A DNA stretch of 64,000 nucleotides from Aplectana chamaeleonis (taxonomy: Eukaryota > Nematoda > Chromadorea > Rhabditida > Cosmocercidae), in assembly GCA_029168955.1 (NCBI GenBank), contig JAPDOI010000195.1, positions 496,001-560,000 of the forward strand, written 5' to 3'. The position numbers and the translations under genes are program-made. This document shows positions 10,101 through 25,100 of this stretch, in pieces. Each line of letters opens with the position of its first letter. The first letter of the stretch is position 1. A model generated the notes under the pieces. It made no database searches and had not been told where the DNA came from. It saw only the letters and a program-made list of their open reading frames with translations.

Positions 10101-13100
10101 CGGAACAGAAGCAGGCTATCGTTAAAGCGAAGCAACGTGCTTAGAACCCTGGGCGGTACAACATGGGGTAGTAGCAAAGAAACCATTATTACAACGTATA
10201 AGGCTATTCTCCAGCCTGCACTGGAATACGGCGCCCCAGTTTGGCAGCATCTAGTTTCGGAATCCTCTTGGACTAAGATGCAACGCATACAGAATGCTGC
10301 TCTTCGAATCGCCACCGGGTGTGCAAAAGTTCCCCGGTCGATCACTTGCATGCTGAGACCCGCTTATTACCAGTAAAGGGAGCACTGTGAGCTCCAGGCC
10401 CAACAATTTTCATCAACATTGTCAAACAACCAAATCACACCCTCTTGGAAGTGCTAAACCCCGTCAGAGAAAGAAAGATCAGAAAGCCATTCGCCGATGC
10501 TCCCAGCAAAGTCAATCTGCAGAGATGGCACGACTCACAGCAGAACGACTCCGTCTATTGCGCGAGCATACTCAGTTGTACGGTGTCATCTGGAAAGGCG
10601 GTCATTAATCCCATATTGGGGAGTAGTGCCGCCCCAAGTCTGCACATCCGCTCAACTCGGAAGAAGGGCCAGGTGCACGCTCGCATCATTACGCTGTGGT
10701 CACTCTACAATGCTAATGTCTTATGTCAGCAGATTGACAGTAAATCTGATGTGTGCCCGGACTGCGGTACCATCGGCCACGATACCGCACATTTATTCAA
10801 CTGTCCGGAGAGACCTACCACGCTGACCGTAATGGACTTATGGACAAATCCGTTACTGGTCGCCCAGTTCCTCAACCTATGACAAAACCCTCAATGTGGC
10901 TGCAAAGAAGAAGAAGAAGAAGACAAACGTGGTCTTTCGGGTGTTAATCGTGATTACCGCCTGAGGGCTTCATCAGACTAGGTTGAAAATCCGACTGCGT
11001 CCTTCTTACTCTGCCTGCATCCGCAGGTACAGCTGTTCTCGCGCTGTAATCTTACTATCGAAAAGCAACTATTACTACCTCATTTTAGCTTACCAAGTGA
11101 TTTGGAAAAAAGTCCTTTTTCTCCAAAATTTTTATGACCCTCCCACCGAAATTTTATTTTTCGTCAAAAATTTCCCAAAATTTCTAAGACCTCCCGTTAC
11201 GCCAAACCGCAACCGTGCTCAACCCTGAGCGCAAATTAAGTCAATTCTTACATATCGGCACACGATGACATACACAACCTTCATTTAAACGCTACTCGCA
11301 TTCGTATAATCACAATCGTAAAGGCGTAGCGGTTGTTTTTCGAGGAACTCCACTGTGAAAATGCAGATATCATTCTCAGAACCGCACCAATCTTTGTGAT
11401 AGTTTAGTTTAGTTTAGTTTAGTTTATTACGTCACATAAGGCGAACGTTATAGAACAAACACAAAAAAAGCGTCAGGAATACATATTATCTAGATGAGGG
11501 TACGAGATAACCGAGTACAAGACCAAAGAAATACAGGCTACGGCTTCAATAATAGTGCAGCGAATTTGCGCCTAAAACAGAGTTGTGATAGTGGCGACAG
11601 TTCCGACTTCGTCAACTTCAAGTATGCAGAGCCCGCTCGGTTTGTAAAGAATTTACAACGCAACGAAGTTTTCGCTCTCCGGAAAGTGATCTTGTTTTTC
11701 CCGCCTCGAGTAATGGAAGGGACCCAGGAGAAAAAATTGCTCACTCTTATTTTGACTGCACCATTAAGAATCTTATGCACCATGCATACATCGAACAAGG
11801 CCCTTCGAGTTTCTAATGAAGGAATGCCGGGGTATTTGTTCCTGGAGCACGCACTAGGCGTTGTAGGATACTGGGACTTTCCAATTCTAATGAAGATTTT
11901 TCTTGTGTAGTTATTTTGCACCTTCTCAAGAATCTCTATATCCTTTTTTTTGGATGGATTGAAGACGGCGGTTCCTGATTCGACTATTGGTCGCACGTAA
12001 GTGGTATACGCTAATAATAGAGTTTTCTTGTTTCGTGTTGCCAGCACTTTGAAAATTTGAAAAGTTCTTCCCAAGACATTCCGTGATATTGCGGTCAAAT
12101 GTTCAGAAAAGTCAAGGTTGTTGTTGTAAGTGAACCCTAGATCCTTCACTTTATTAGCGCGGATAATTGGAGATCCCTCGATATTGTAAATAGTATTGTC
12201 TTCCAAAGAACCAAGTCGCATGTGGATGCTTTTTGCGGGGGATAGGCTTAACTGCCACTCCTTGGACCAAAGTGGCATTCTATCAATGGCATGCTGGATT
12301 AGAGTGATGTCCTCTATCGAGGAAACTTCACGATAGATCTTGACATCGTCTGCATAGATTTTACATTTGATTCCATCCGCCAGTAATTGTGATGGAAGGT
12401 CTGCTATGTAGACGATGAATAGAAGCGGAGATAGCACGCTGCCCTGGGGGACGCCACTCGAAATCGAAAAGGATTCAGACAAACTTTTAGTAATGCATAG
12501 TAATGCACAAAACTGCAAGTAGCGGAGAAATGGATGTTAGCCTACCGCATTTAACTTCTACGGTAATTTTCTTTTTTATTCCATGTAAAACTTGGAAGCG
12601 AAATCTGCCTTTACTTGAACTCGCTTATAGTCAGCCCAATCATCCTACACTGAATTTTGTTCCACTCAAGTGAAATCTATGCATCAGGGATGTAGAAGTT
12701 TCGGGTTTCAGAACCTGTAGTTTCGTGCATTTTTGGACCTTTCGGACACAAAACAAAGAATAATTCAGGCCGCCGAGACAGGAACTCTCATTTTTCGGTT
12801 CCGCTCAACTATAATGAGCATCAATACCAATTCCATTGATATTTGACACCATACCATGATCAGTTCCTCGACTTCGTTAAAGACCCGGGCTTGGCTCATA
12901 TTGGGTGCGAACACCTGCTGGAACTCGAAGATTTGCGCTCCCTTATTCTGAAACGGTTAACAGCATAGGTACATACATACAATCAGGTTGCAGTAAAACA
13001 CCTCACCTGCTCCAGCTTAACTGACGACAATCCAGGATATGAAATGTGGTTGACGGGGACCTCCAGCTCCTTACCCAGCGGTGGCCTTACTCTCACAGCG

Positions 13101-16100
13101 ACCCGAATCTGACCCTAAAAAGTGAAATTCTCGCGGTTTACGTAATTTAACAGAAACTTTTCTACTAGCTGCCACACCTTCAAGTCCACAACGGCATTAT
13201 GGAGAAGGCGCATGTCCTCATCCTTAGACCGGAGCTCATCACGTTTTCCCTCCAGCTGAGACTTTAGGAACCTGTTTTCCTCCATTTTGTCCCTAACCTC
13301 TTGCTGCAGCCTCTCGCAATTATTCTTCTCCTCAAAAACGATATATGAATCTACAGGTAAAGCAGTATGAACAGAAAAAAACTGGCCCCTCTACTCTGTC
13401 CGAAAAATGACAAAAAGAATGAGACTGGGAACGCACACTTCATACACACCGATTAGTTTAAGATGACGGGTTGCAAGTGCGCCCGAAATACAGCTTGGCG
13501 CAAAAATCAAAGAGCTGGAATGTACGCAATAGCCCGAATAAAGTTTCACGCAATAACACGAAGAAGACCAAAGAAAAACAATTGAGAACCGACCTATTGC
13601 CCGAAAACCGGTGTTTATCGGATAAAATCAATAACCATGAACCACGAAAAAAGATTATGCGCCACTGAAGCGGAATCTCTCTTCGAATCAGGGAAGAGCG
13701 ATTTTTTTCTGAATTTCGGAAATCGGAATTCGGAGATTCGTTCAGCGAAATTCTTAACCCACCCCTGGTGACTAGGTCTACAGAAAAAACTTGGGCTCAT
13801 TCTTCTTTATTAAATAATTTTCATGTGAACACAGTCAACCCTGGCTTTGTGAAAGGTAAGACGGACCTCGAATTCAAATTTAGCGCCCTAAATAACCCCC
13901 TATGGTTTTGGCAAAAAAAAAGTGTAAGCATATCAATCTCGCGGATATTTCCGATTTCTTCCGCACTTTCAGGCTTTTTTTGGAAATCTGAAGGCCGAAA
14001 ACCATCGAAAATCGGAAATCCGCTCATCCCTGCTTCGAATCAATGAATGCCATGGCAGCCTGCGCCTCTGCGAGTATATGCATGCGACGCGCAGTCTTGT
14101 CTCTGGCAGAAATGGCAGAAAACATCGGTACAACGGACCACCCCCCGTCAACCCTTTAGGCCGAGATCATACTTCCAGCGACAAGCGACGCGACGCAATG
14201 TTTACCACTCGTATTGACAGGAAATCGATATGCCTTATATGCACTGTCGCCGTCGCTAGTCGCCGGAAGTATGATCCCGGCCTTATGTGTTGATGTAAAT
14301 ATGGAAACTATTGAAAATTTTCTCAAATCTGTTCCAAAACTTTTCCTCGTAATTTATTCGATTTTTTCAGAAGCTAACCACAAAAAAATGATGGAAGTTA
14401 GGGTTGAGCAGGCCGTTGCGCCACTTTTCGATGGAGCTACGACCCGCCCTGTTGACCGAAAATTCGTCGAAATTTGAAAAACTTTTCCGATCCCCTCACT
14501 CAAAATCAAAATTTTCCTCAGCTTTTTTTGAGTGAAAAACTGGGAAAAACCCCAAATTTGTGATATTAGAAGATAAGACAGATAAGACAAAAAATAAGAT
14601 GTCTTTTCCAGATCCGGAATTCCTTGCTTTTCTTCAAGAATTTTACGAGCCCCCCAACATGTTCATTTTTTTCCAAAATTTTCGAACATTTTTACGACCC
14701 TCCCCCGTTGCGCTGAGTCGCAACCCTGCTCAACCCTGATGGAAGTTCTCCACGAAAAATTCCAATTTCATTGAAAGGAATGCTCACTGCGGCTAGGCTT
14801 GCTTGCATAGTTGCCGACCGGCTCTTTTCACACTCCAACGCCATTTGCATTGAGTTCAACTGCTCGTCCTTCATGCTGACAGTCTGCCTCAAACACTGCA
14901 TTTGACTCTGGAACGCTCCTATCAATTAGCGAAATCTGGGAAAAATAGGCGTAAACAAACCTGCGCCATTTCGTAGCTCTGATCTTTCATGACAATTTGA
15001 CTCTAAAAATACGCTATGAGTACAGAATAACGGAATTCCAACACACTTTCACACATACACACAAACCTGCAGCATTTGCACTCTCTGCTCCATCACAGCC
15101 AATTCATTTTCCTTCAAAGCCAACTGATTCTAGAAACAATTAAAATCAGCGAACTTCTGCTATTTAAGAATACTACTCTACATACAATCAATTTCCCACC
15201 TTGACATTCTCCAATTCCGTTTTGAGCAGGATCTGCTCGGCCTTCAGTTCGCTAACAACCGGGCTCTCCCGTGGAACAGAACCAGAACGACTAACTAAAA
15301 TAGCACAACAATCATATCCCATACTTATTAACAACAATAAAGGGTGTTTCATAATCTTATAAACATCCCATAAATTGACGCTTCTGAGAGAAAGAGCATC
15401 GCAGCCAAATCACCGTTCTGTTTGTCAGATTCTGCGTCCATTGTAAGGGTGGGGCACATAATACAATACGCGGAATATCACGTATTTTATAGCTTTTTTT
15501 TTGATTTCGGCAGTTTCAAAACCACACGACCGCTGACGAGAACTTTGTTATTCTAGAAAAGATAACACCGCTGAAGTTAAAAAGTCTGTAGGCGTTCCAC
15601 AGGGTCCGAAGTCTTCAACGAATCATTAAGGCATGCACGCGGTGAGGATGGGCAGTGTTTACGACCCGCTGCTGCTCCATCCCCTTGACTGGCATTTCCA
15701 GTTCCACGGCTGACTGCCAATTACGGTCGTAAAACCCCTTCGCCACCCCCCCCCATGTTCTCCAGATTGAAGCCAGAACCGCAAGTAAGTTAGTCAAGTC
15801 AAAGCATTGATGTTATGCGACACGAACCACTTTCTCATGATCGGCTCACATAGACGCTGGAACTGCCTTGCTGAAGGGCATGGCTCTCAATTAGGGGGAA
15901 GGGCTTCTGTGCGATAGTGGGTGCGATTGTGGAGTCTACTAGTAGGTCTAACCCTGCCCAGTAGAGGAGGAACGCCAATCATTGTTTAGTTGTTGCAAGA
16001 GGGGCCCTCTGCAGTATACCGCCTCCACCAAAACTTTCAAATACCACATCAACACAATTCGGAGCCATCTGTAACGCCAAGGTTCAAATTCCAAATCTGT

Positions 16101-19100
16101 GATGTTGTAGTTGGCACCACGATGTCAGCGGTTCCTTAAGGCTAATAATTCGGCACAACCGCGTTCATCAGAGCCTTTAGGATCGAATAAGGAATGTGCT
16201 AGCCCGGCCAAACGTCACCTCAACTTTAGTGCTAGCCATAAACTTGCGGGTTATATGCGCATTACACTCCAAGTGGGAGCCAACGGGTGATACTAGAGAT
16301 TTGCGGGGAGAAATGAAAACCTGAAGGTGGAGATCGGACAAAATTCCTTGATCTGCAATAGAAATTTTATGGAAAAAGTATCAAAAACGGGAAATCGTAA
16401 ACTGTTCCCCAAGAAGTCCTCAATAGGAAAAAAGGTAGTATCTCCGTCACACCATTACAATCGGGCTGCTGAACCCTGGGTAAGAAAGATTAACGTTAAA
16501 CACCCGGTCGTTCACTTCAACCATAGAGCTGGAAACGGCAACCAAGGAAGTAGCATTAGATCATATTCACAACGCAACTCCACTACGGGTATGGCTCGAT
16601 GACTTTTCGAAAATGAGCAGAGGGCCAATAGAGGCATATGAACTTGGGTGATATTGCCTTTTTTTTGAATAGAAACTGGTTTTTTTTCCGAAGTTCGTGT
16701 AATTTTTAAAAGGCAAAACACTAGAAAATTTGTTTGAAAAATTAGGAGTTTGAATATGAAAACGAAAACTTTCACTCAAATGGTTAAATGATTCATAGTT
16801 CTAAACTTCAAAACTTCTCGAATAAAGAAATGCTGCGGTTGGCGGGTTTTGAGAGTCGCGAATGAACGCCTTCATGCCTGTTCCCTACAGAGTCCGGTGA
16901 ATTCCAGGCAACTACTCTGGAAAGGTAGTCGATTTATCAAAAACTACTCGAATTTTCGAAGTTGTCGACTAATACAACAAGGAGATTGCAAAATCTCTCT
17001 AACGTCAATGTTTTTAGAAGGTTCTGCCCGAAAACTGTCAAACATTCGGAAAAAATAATTATTTGAATCTTGAGAAACCAAACAAACTGATTGACCCTGC
17101 CGTTGAGAAAACCCTTCATGGCAAAAGATCCTCCGGTTTACGGCCGTAAGAAGGATGATGTCCTTGCCGTGAGAACGACCGTATTATTCCTGTGATGAAA
17201 TCCGGCCCCATTTAGGTGCTGGTGGTTTCCCCGCAAATTTGGGGTGCGCGCTCCTCAAGTAGGTAGGCGTGCTGCTACACTAAGGACAAGAGCGCGTTCA
17301 ATGTTTCGTCAATTTGCAGCACGTGCTTCTCTACACGAAAAGGAGCTAAGTCGACTACGATGTGACTGCGGCACATGTTATTCGAAGCTTTGCAGCATGT
17401 AGTAATGCTAAACTCAACCAGGTGCTTCCAAACGACAACGCGCGCTGCTCCAAAAAAGAGCCTTTAAACTCGACGAACTACTCTGACTGAGTGTATTCCG
17501 GTCTCACTTGTCCCCACCAGTGCGTCGGCAAGCAGCCCGGTCCAGGGTCAAAAGGGATGTTGCGTATGTAGGACCAGTGCAGAGTCACGATCTCCTTCAA
17601 TCGATGACGGAAATTACGGAGAATTTCACGACACCTGCCCGCCAGTTTTGAAACCTGGGCCGAAATTCTCACGACCCCTATACAAAACCTTCATTTATAG
17701 AAAGAAACTTTTTACAACCCTCCTCACCCCCGTCGACTAATTACAAAAGCACGCTTGACCCTGGCTCAGGTCTGCGATTGCCGCGACTGAACCGTCCGCA
17801 ATAATTTGGAGCGTCAACACATTAAAAAATCGCTCTATACAGAGCAAATCCACTAAGATTAAAATTCATTTCTGCATAAGTCTTGCTTCACTTAAATGGG
17901 CCTAATTCAATTTTGGTAGACCGATTCCTCCACGCCGTTCCATACTTTCCGAACGATAAAGGACTAATTAATGAATTTTCCGGACAAAAAAGTCTTTTGA
18001 AACCTTTCGTTTTTTCCATCATCTACCCAACAAGATAAGGCGCTATTCATACTCCTCAACGCCAGAGCAGCACGAGAGGGCGGAGCGTTTGAGTATGAAT
18101 ACTTTCCACGCGCGTGACGCACTTTCGAAGACTATGAATACTTCAGCGGTGACGCTATGGCGGAGCGGATCAAAATAGGCCTTAACTTTGCAGAGCAGGC
18201 AAAATCTGTATATCAATTATTAGGGAACTGAATGAATTGAAGGTGGACTTTTGATGAAAATGATGAAAAAGATGTTACAGCCATCGCCGCCATGGCGGAG
18301 CAGGCGTTACGCGAGCGCCGCGCGGGCGAATCATTCATACTCCAACGCCACGCCACAGCGTGCAGCGCTGACGTTTTTCATGTTAGGCGCTATTCATACT
18401 ATTCAACGCCAGCGCGTGCAGCGCTGACGTTGAATAGTATGAATAGTGCCTAACATAAAATTTCAATCCACGCAGATAAATTTCACTTTTCAGTATCGGC
18501 CCTCACACTGTTAGCAGAACTAACCGGTTGTTCTCTGTTGCGGGCGAGATGCGCCCATTCGAGCAGTTCCTGAGGTGCCCACGCGCTGCAATGATGACGT
18601 CGTCGTCTGCAGGTATCGAGGAGCAAAGCTCGGCGTGGCCAATGTCGCTCTCCCAGTTCGCATTGTGTCCGGCAGCGGCCTCGAAACTGAAATTTTATGC
18701 ATAAGAGCCATTAAAAACGAGAAAGAATTGAAAATAGCTCATACTCGGATGTGGCGTGGTGGAGTGGGTAAACGCACCCCTTTTCGCTGGTGTGACGGAC
18801 GGTGCGGACCTGCTGGTGCTTTGTCCGATGCTTCTCCGCTTCAAATTCCGTGCCATCTTCACTGATGAGGAGACGGGCGGTGGCATGCAAGCTGTAAGTT
18901 GTAAAAAATAGCATCAGATGGAAAATTCGTTCTATGAAAGAACTGGCTGGACCTTTGTCGCCTTGAAGCGAACCCAGTTGGGATGGGAGGAAGGACCAGC
19001 ATTTGTTCATGGAAATAAAAATTTCTTCTGACAACAGATATCCGATAACGTTATCAGTTATCGTTTTCTTACGAATTCCATAGAAATACATAGACTTCTG

Positions 19101-22100
19101 ATATCGGTATCATTAATAGTTTGCTAGATTTTTGAGTGCACCCTCCCACAACTAGGTTTGCACCGTCCCCTGAAACTTGATGAACAGTGAGAAGCAAATT
19201 TGTAGAGGCATCACAGTTATCGCTAATATCAGCTTCAATTCTAGGCTACTACACTGATACCACCGCTGAACCCGATTTCAGATTTATGCTTGCTGCTAGA
19301 ATGGGAAAACGAAGACTTTTATAAAAGAATCTCTATTCTCGCGTGGCGTGGCGTAAAGTTATCAGAGCGTTCCAGTTTTTTTTCCTGCCGCACAATTTTT
19401 TATCGAAAATATTCGGATGCAAATGTACTAGAAATATCGAAGGAAACAAAACTATACTGCTCGACAAAACATCGATTGCAACCTGATCCTCCTCTCAAAA
19501 AGTCTTTTAGGCGTGATGCCAACCCAATATGGCGCGCCGCCTCCAACGGTAGGGCGTCTTGGAACACAATTCTGCGGAGTCTGAATCGGAAGATGGATTG
19601 TGGTTGCGGTGAAAACCAATGCTTTTTTGAAATTTTTAGAGGAGTAATGAAACGTAACCCATGCTTGACCAATAAGCCCAGTCACGACAACGTGTCCCCG
19701 CGGTTGGACACGCTTTTCATAAATCGATTTATCCGCCATGAGGATGAATTTCCAAACTTTCTCATGCCCAAATTAGTAATCAATCCAGACTCGACTACGG
19801 AAATCGTGGTCCGTCGGCACATCCAATGTAGCACAATGTTCAAGATTTTGTGAGAATAGCTGGGGCTCAATACGAAAAAATCGTTGCAAAAATAATCTTT
19901 TTTTTTCTTTTACTGCAGTTTCGTAGCTTTCCCAGCCTGAAACTTTAGTTGGAATCACATTATGTTCACCTGGAAGCGTGCCTTTACAATGACTATATGT
20001 ACCAGGGTCAAGCGAGGTTGTGAACATTCGCAACGGGGGAGGGAAGAGGGTCGCAAAAATTGTCACGAAAAAGAAGGTTCGGGGAGATCGTAGAAAATTA
20101 GGACTAAAAATGAAAGCTTTGTGAAGATATCCCATAAATTTTCAATATTTTTGGTCACCAAAGCGAATCATCCTAGCACAACTCAGGTTTTAAACGCTTG
20201 AGCCCGACTACTGAACGAATTTTCGGCGTCTGACAGCTATGGTAATCAAATATAAACTGCCCGTACAAAATTTGAAAACAGATAGCAGGTTTCTGAAATG
20301 CATTCGAAGAAACTCCTTTAAAGGAGTATCACCGGAGCAGTGGTGACAAAATAATATATCCGCTTGAACCTGCCGTGACTTCGGGCAGATATTTCTCTTG
20401 ATAGAAGGAGTGCTATGAGCGGATAGTCTGGTACAATGTTTTCTTCATTAATGGCTACACTATAAAAATGAACAGCGAAAATCGATTTTTGGTGGCGTGC
20501 CATTCGAGCTCGCGTGTCCCACCAGTGGGACACGGTATACGGTAACGCAATATTGCCCGCAGTCGTGAATGGGTTGAAGAAACTCATCCACACTAGATTT
20601 CGCGCGAGCGAACATGCATACGGAGCGGAAGAATGCTGGTGTATTTCTAGAGAATGGACAAATATGGTTTTTCGGTCTGTGTGTTCTCTGATAGAATCAC
20701 TTGTCCACTTCCTAGAAGTACAAAGTTCCTCCAATTGAATTCTCGGCGCTCTTTCGGAATAGGCGATCCACTCTGGTAAAAAAGGTGTTCGCGTGCAGCT
20801 ACAGGATCATTTTCTTATGTCTTTGCTACTAAACATGTAGAAGCATTGATCCACATGTGAAATTAACGCAAAGAGTATGTATAAAATACAACGAAAATCC
20901 GATTTATTTAGATGGGTCGCCTATTCCGAAAGAACACCGAACTATTTCATGACCAGCTCGCTTCAGGAAAGTCTTGCCTAGAAGTTTTCCCTCAATCATG
21001 CAGGCATGAGTGAAATTTCATTGCTTCTCTAAAAAATGCAAACAGCGTCATATTCAATAGTAACCACCACCCGTCTCGATGCGAACCTATTTGCGAGAGG
21101 CCACCCAAGATTGATCCATAAAAATAAAAATATCTGCCGATATGAGATCAGGTAAAGCACCCTCGTTGAACATAATCGTGTGCTATGTGGCCTGGGGGGG
21201 CACTGTGGCGCGATGCACTCGGCCACGCCCATTTCACCGTGCCGCACTAAATTTGAGCACCTACCCGGGGTTTCCCTCCCCTGCCAAAATCAGGATTCAT
21301 TGCGGCACGGAAAAATGAGCGTGGCCAAGTGCGATACAACAGTGACCCCCAGGCCACATAGCACCCATAATCGAGAGTGCCGCAGCTCTGAACTCTATGT
21401 GAGGGTGGGGGAATAGGCGCAGGCCCTCAGCCGATGTTCTAGACGAACCCAAGATACTAGCAAAAAAACTTGCAAAAAACTGCTGCGAGGCAAGAGGCTT
21501 AAAGTATGTCGAAACTCATCTTTTCGGATGGACTGCTGTAGTGCCTTTTTCGAAAAGGATCGTAACGGAAACATTCTGACCGATCCCCAGGCCTACTTGT
21601 CCCTTCTGAGCTGAGAATGAGACCACTTTGAAGTGAGGCTGTCAGAGGTGCCATTTAGAGTTCTGTGAGCTGCGAGTTGCGACATGCATAAGCACATAGC
21701 TACGTCCTCGCATATGAGCTCTCTTGCGACAAAATGGTAGGGAAGCTTTCATAGTTTTTACCGCACTGCGAGGAAGCTACTCGCAGTGCGAGCGCCCGAT
21801 GACAAAATTCTCTCAGAGTGCTTTCATAGTCTTCTTGCACTGCGAGGACGCTGCGAATAGTTTCACGCACGCATTCCACGCTGCGAGAATAATTCTCCTC
21901 ACTATTTTTGTCGTAGCTCGCACTGCGAGTATTTCTTAAATTATCATGTCTTGTGCCAACAAATTGTTTTGTCATGGTTTTTCTTAGTTTCTACTTATGA
22001 CTTTATCCAGTGTCTCTTTCCTATGATGGTTTTTTCCATGTTTTAACACGCAACATTTGTGCAAGAAATGATGCATATCAAAGAAAGTAAGAAATTTCAC

Positions 22101-25100
22101 ATCATTTCCAAAATATCATGTTTTTTTTCTTTGTGTACATGCGGTTGTTGTTTTGAGGGTGTTTGAAAAAATGTCGCCAAAAACAGCAGGGTCAAGCACT
22201 GTTGTCCAGAAATAGCGGTATAGAGCTTCGGGGGCCTATCGGCTCCTAACATGAAAACGTGTCTCTCGGAGTGGTTAGTCTTGAATTCCTGTCAGAACCT
22301 GCCTAAACAAGGTTGATCTATACGTATGATTTGTTTAGGAGCAAAACGGGCCCCAGAACCTCCATACTCGCACCCGTTGTCCAGTACAACAATGCTTGAT
22401 AAGCTCGAATCGGTTTGAAAAAGATTCAGAACAAATACAATACCGCGCACCACGGAAACTGGTGCCCTGATTCAATTTGACGCTGTGACTAATGCTCGAC
22501 CCTGATTCAGGTTCCTGCACTGCCCGCAGCTCACAGACTCCAGAAGCTAATTGCGAGAATTTCCTGGCCACGGCCCCAACCTCTCGCACTGCGAGCGATT
22601 CGCAGGGATTGAAACTAGTTGGGGGGAGGGGGCACTCAAGATTCATTCGGTACTCTTTCGGAATAGACGACCCACCTAAAAAATAGGATTTTTGTGGTGT
22701 TTTATATATGTTCTTTGCATAAATTTTACATGTTGCTCCACGCTTCTACAGTTCGTCTCCGCACTGCCGCTCAGTCCGCAAAGTGCACGCTGATTGCGAT
22801 ATCGTGGTGCGGCGCGGTTGCAAGTATCCTCAGACAGAGATGTAGGATCACCCGGGCGATGGGATCATACGGGCACCAAAGGCAAAAACTGCCCGGGGTG
22901 TCTGAGGATACTCGGAACCGCGCCGCAGCACGATTTCGCAATCAGCGTGCACTTTGCGGACTGAACGGAAGTGCGGAACTGAACTGTACATGTTTAGAAG
23001 CAGAAACATGAGCAATTGATCCTGTAGAAGCAGGCAAATACTTTTTTACCCGAGTGGGTCGTCTGTTCCGAAAGAGTACCTTCACTCATACAAATGGAGG
23101 TTTTCTCCACGGCAGCACGTATTAGAAACGTGTCAGTCGTGTTAGGGACGTGTTAAACGTGTTCGAAACATGTTAAAAAGGTTTCATGTCAATAATTTCA
23201 TTATAAATCTCGAGTGCCCCCCAAACAAGTTTCATACCGCTCGCAGAACTCTAGATACCACCTTAGACGCTTCTCCATAATAGTGCCCCTCGCCATAAAG
23301 ACCTCGGCCAGCTCTTTTTCTGCCTCTTCAGAGAGTCTATTCAATGTATGTGATCACAGACCTTTTGCGCTCGAGTAGCGAACAACACGTAAGTCTACCG
23401 GAGTGGCGAAAATTCCAAAAACTGCATTCGTATCTTCTCAGACATTCGTCGGGTCCGACCCCAGCTCGAACGGGGTCCATCCCCAGATTTCTGTCGGGTC
23501 GGTCCCCTTAGCATTGTTCCTCCACGTAGTCTCAAGTGAGAAGACATGGCGGGAAAAAATAAATTTTATTTTTCCCCCACGTCGTCTCAAGGGGTCTGCA
23601 GAGTTAAAGTTGTGGCGTTGCTCGCAGAAGACGAACAGAGCTGGGTGATGCAATATCAACTACATTCGGCGACGAGGGCAACCGACGCGGCGTGAGGGGT
23701 GACGAGGGGGCACCGCAGAGTGGTTTAACCCCGCGACGGCCCCGCGTCACTGTCAGCGAGCGGCAACCGACGCGGCGACGATAATGTTCGGAAACATTTT
23801 TGTCGCCGCGTCAAGGCTGACGCTCGGCGACCAGTCGCCGGTCATTGAAACTCTGCAGACCCCTTCAGTTGGAAGAAGCGAGGGGCGAGAACGGAAAGGA
23901 TTCAACCAGACAGAAATCTGCGGCCGGACCCGTCGGGTTTCTGAGAGTAAACTCCGAATACCGTGCGGTACCGATTGCCATAAGAGCATGAAATGATGAT
24001 ACCAGTTGCATACAAGCCTCTCTAACACACCGGCCAACGCTACGTGGTTACGGTAACGTGTCGTGTTGCAGCGGAGTGTGCAGAGGTGCATGGACGCCGC
24101 GCGCGGCGTCGCGGCTAGTTGCGCTCGGCTATGATTGGATTCGTTAGTGTTCCGGCACTTTTCAACTCCCTCACACATTGGTGGGAGAGTTTCCGTGGAG
24201 AATAGACCTACTTAGTTCGCTATCAGTCGGTGAAGAGTGGAACGGGGGGATTTTCAAACATTTCTCCATGATTGGCTGGGAAACAAGTTCTGATGATGAT
24301 TTTGGGTTGTCATAGAAAAGTTGGTCTCAACAATGGACATTCGACTTTTTCAATCGTGATGTATTGTTGCTGCCTTGAGACTAGTGCCGTATGCATGAAA
24401 GCTCAAAGTTAGGTTGGCGTAGATTAGGGTTTTCCCAAAAGCACGTACTGTTTTAAACTTAAACGTACAATATTCATCGCGATGCTGCGTTACCTCCAGC
24501 AAAGAATCCTGTTTGAAGCCACAAAATTGTGACTAGAACTGCAAGCACTGTTACTAAGAAGGCTGTCAGAAATAGGCTCACGTGCTCACAAAAACAGCCT
24601 TGATTTATCCTATCTGAACCACAACAGCTACGAATACATTGCGAATTTGCAGAGAATTTTATGGCTTTGTGGCAATCGGTACCGCACGGTATTTTTCGTG
24701 TAGTGTTTCTGAGTAGGACGTCTTAGATAGGTGCAAATTTTTTTCGCCCCTTCCCTTCCCCCAATTAGCTGCTGGAGGGTATCTTCAGAGGAGACAAATG
24801 AAAATGGTTACCCTCGGGCCATATTTTTTTTTACTAATTTTCCTCCTTTTTCCCTTGAAAAATCATGAAATTTTCCCTTAAAAAATTATGAAATTATAAA
24901 ATTCTGCTGGAATTTTGGTTGATACGAAGGGTACACTCACGACGCACTTAGGCACTAGACCAAAAAAGAATAAATACCTCTAGCGCTAGCGGCTGGACGT
25001 GGGATGTTGGATCTTGATGTGCCGAGAACAGTGACCGCGGATTGATCGCCGCCTTCGGGACGGCTCAGCTGAGAGGACTCGTCGGACTCCATCATGTAAT

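Noticed and set aside
19290..19853. 187-codon plus-strand frame in the kinesin intron
   Set aside because: No recognisable domain, ordinary amino-acid composition, no splice or promoter context, and overlapping frames of similar length on the other strand.
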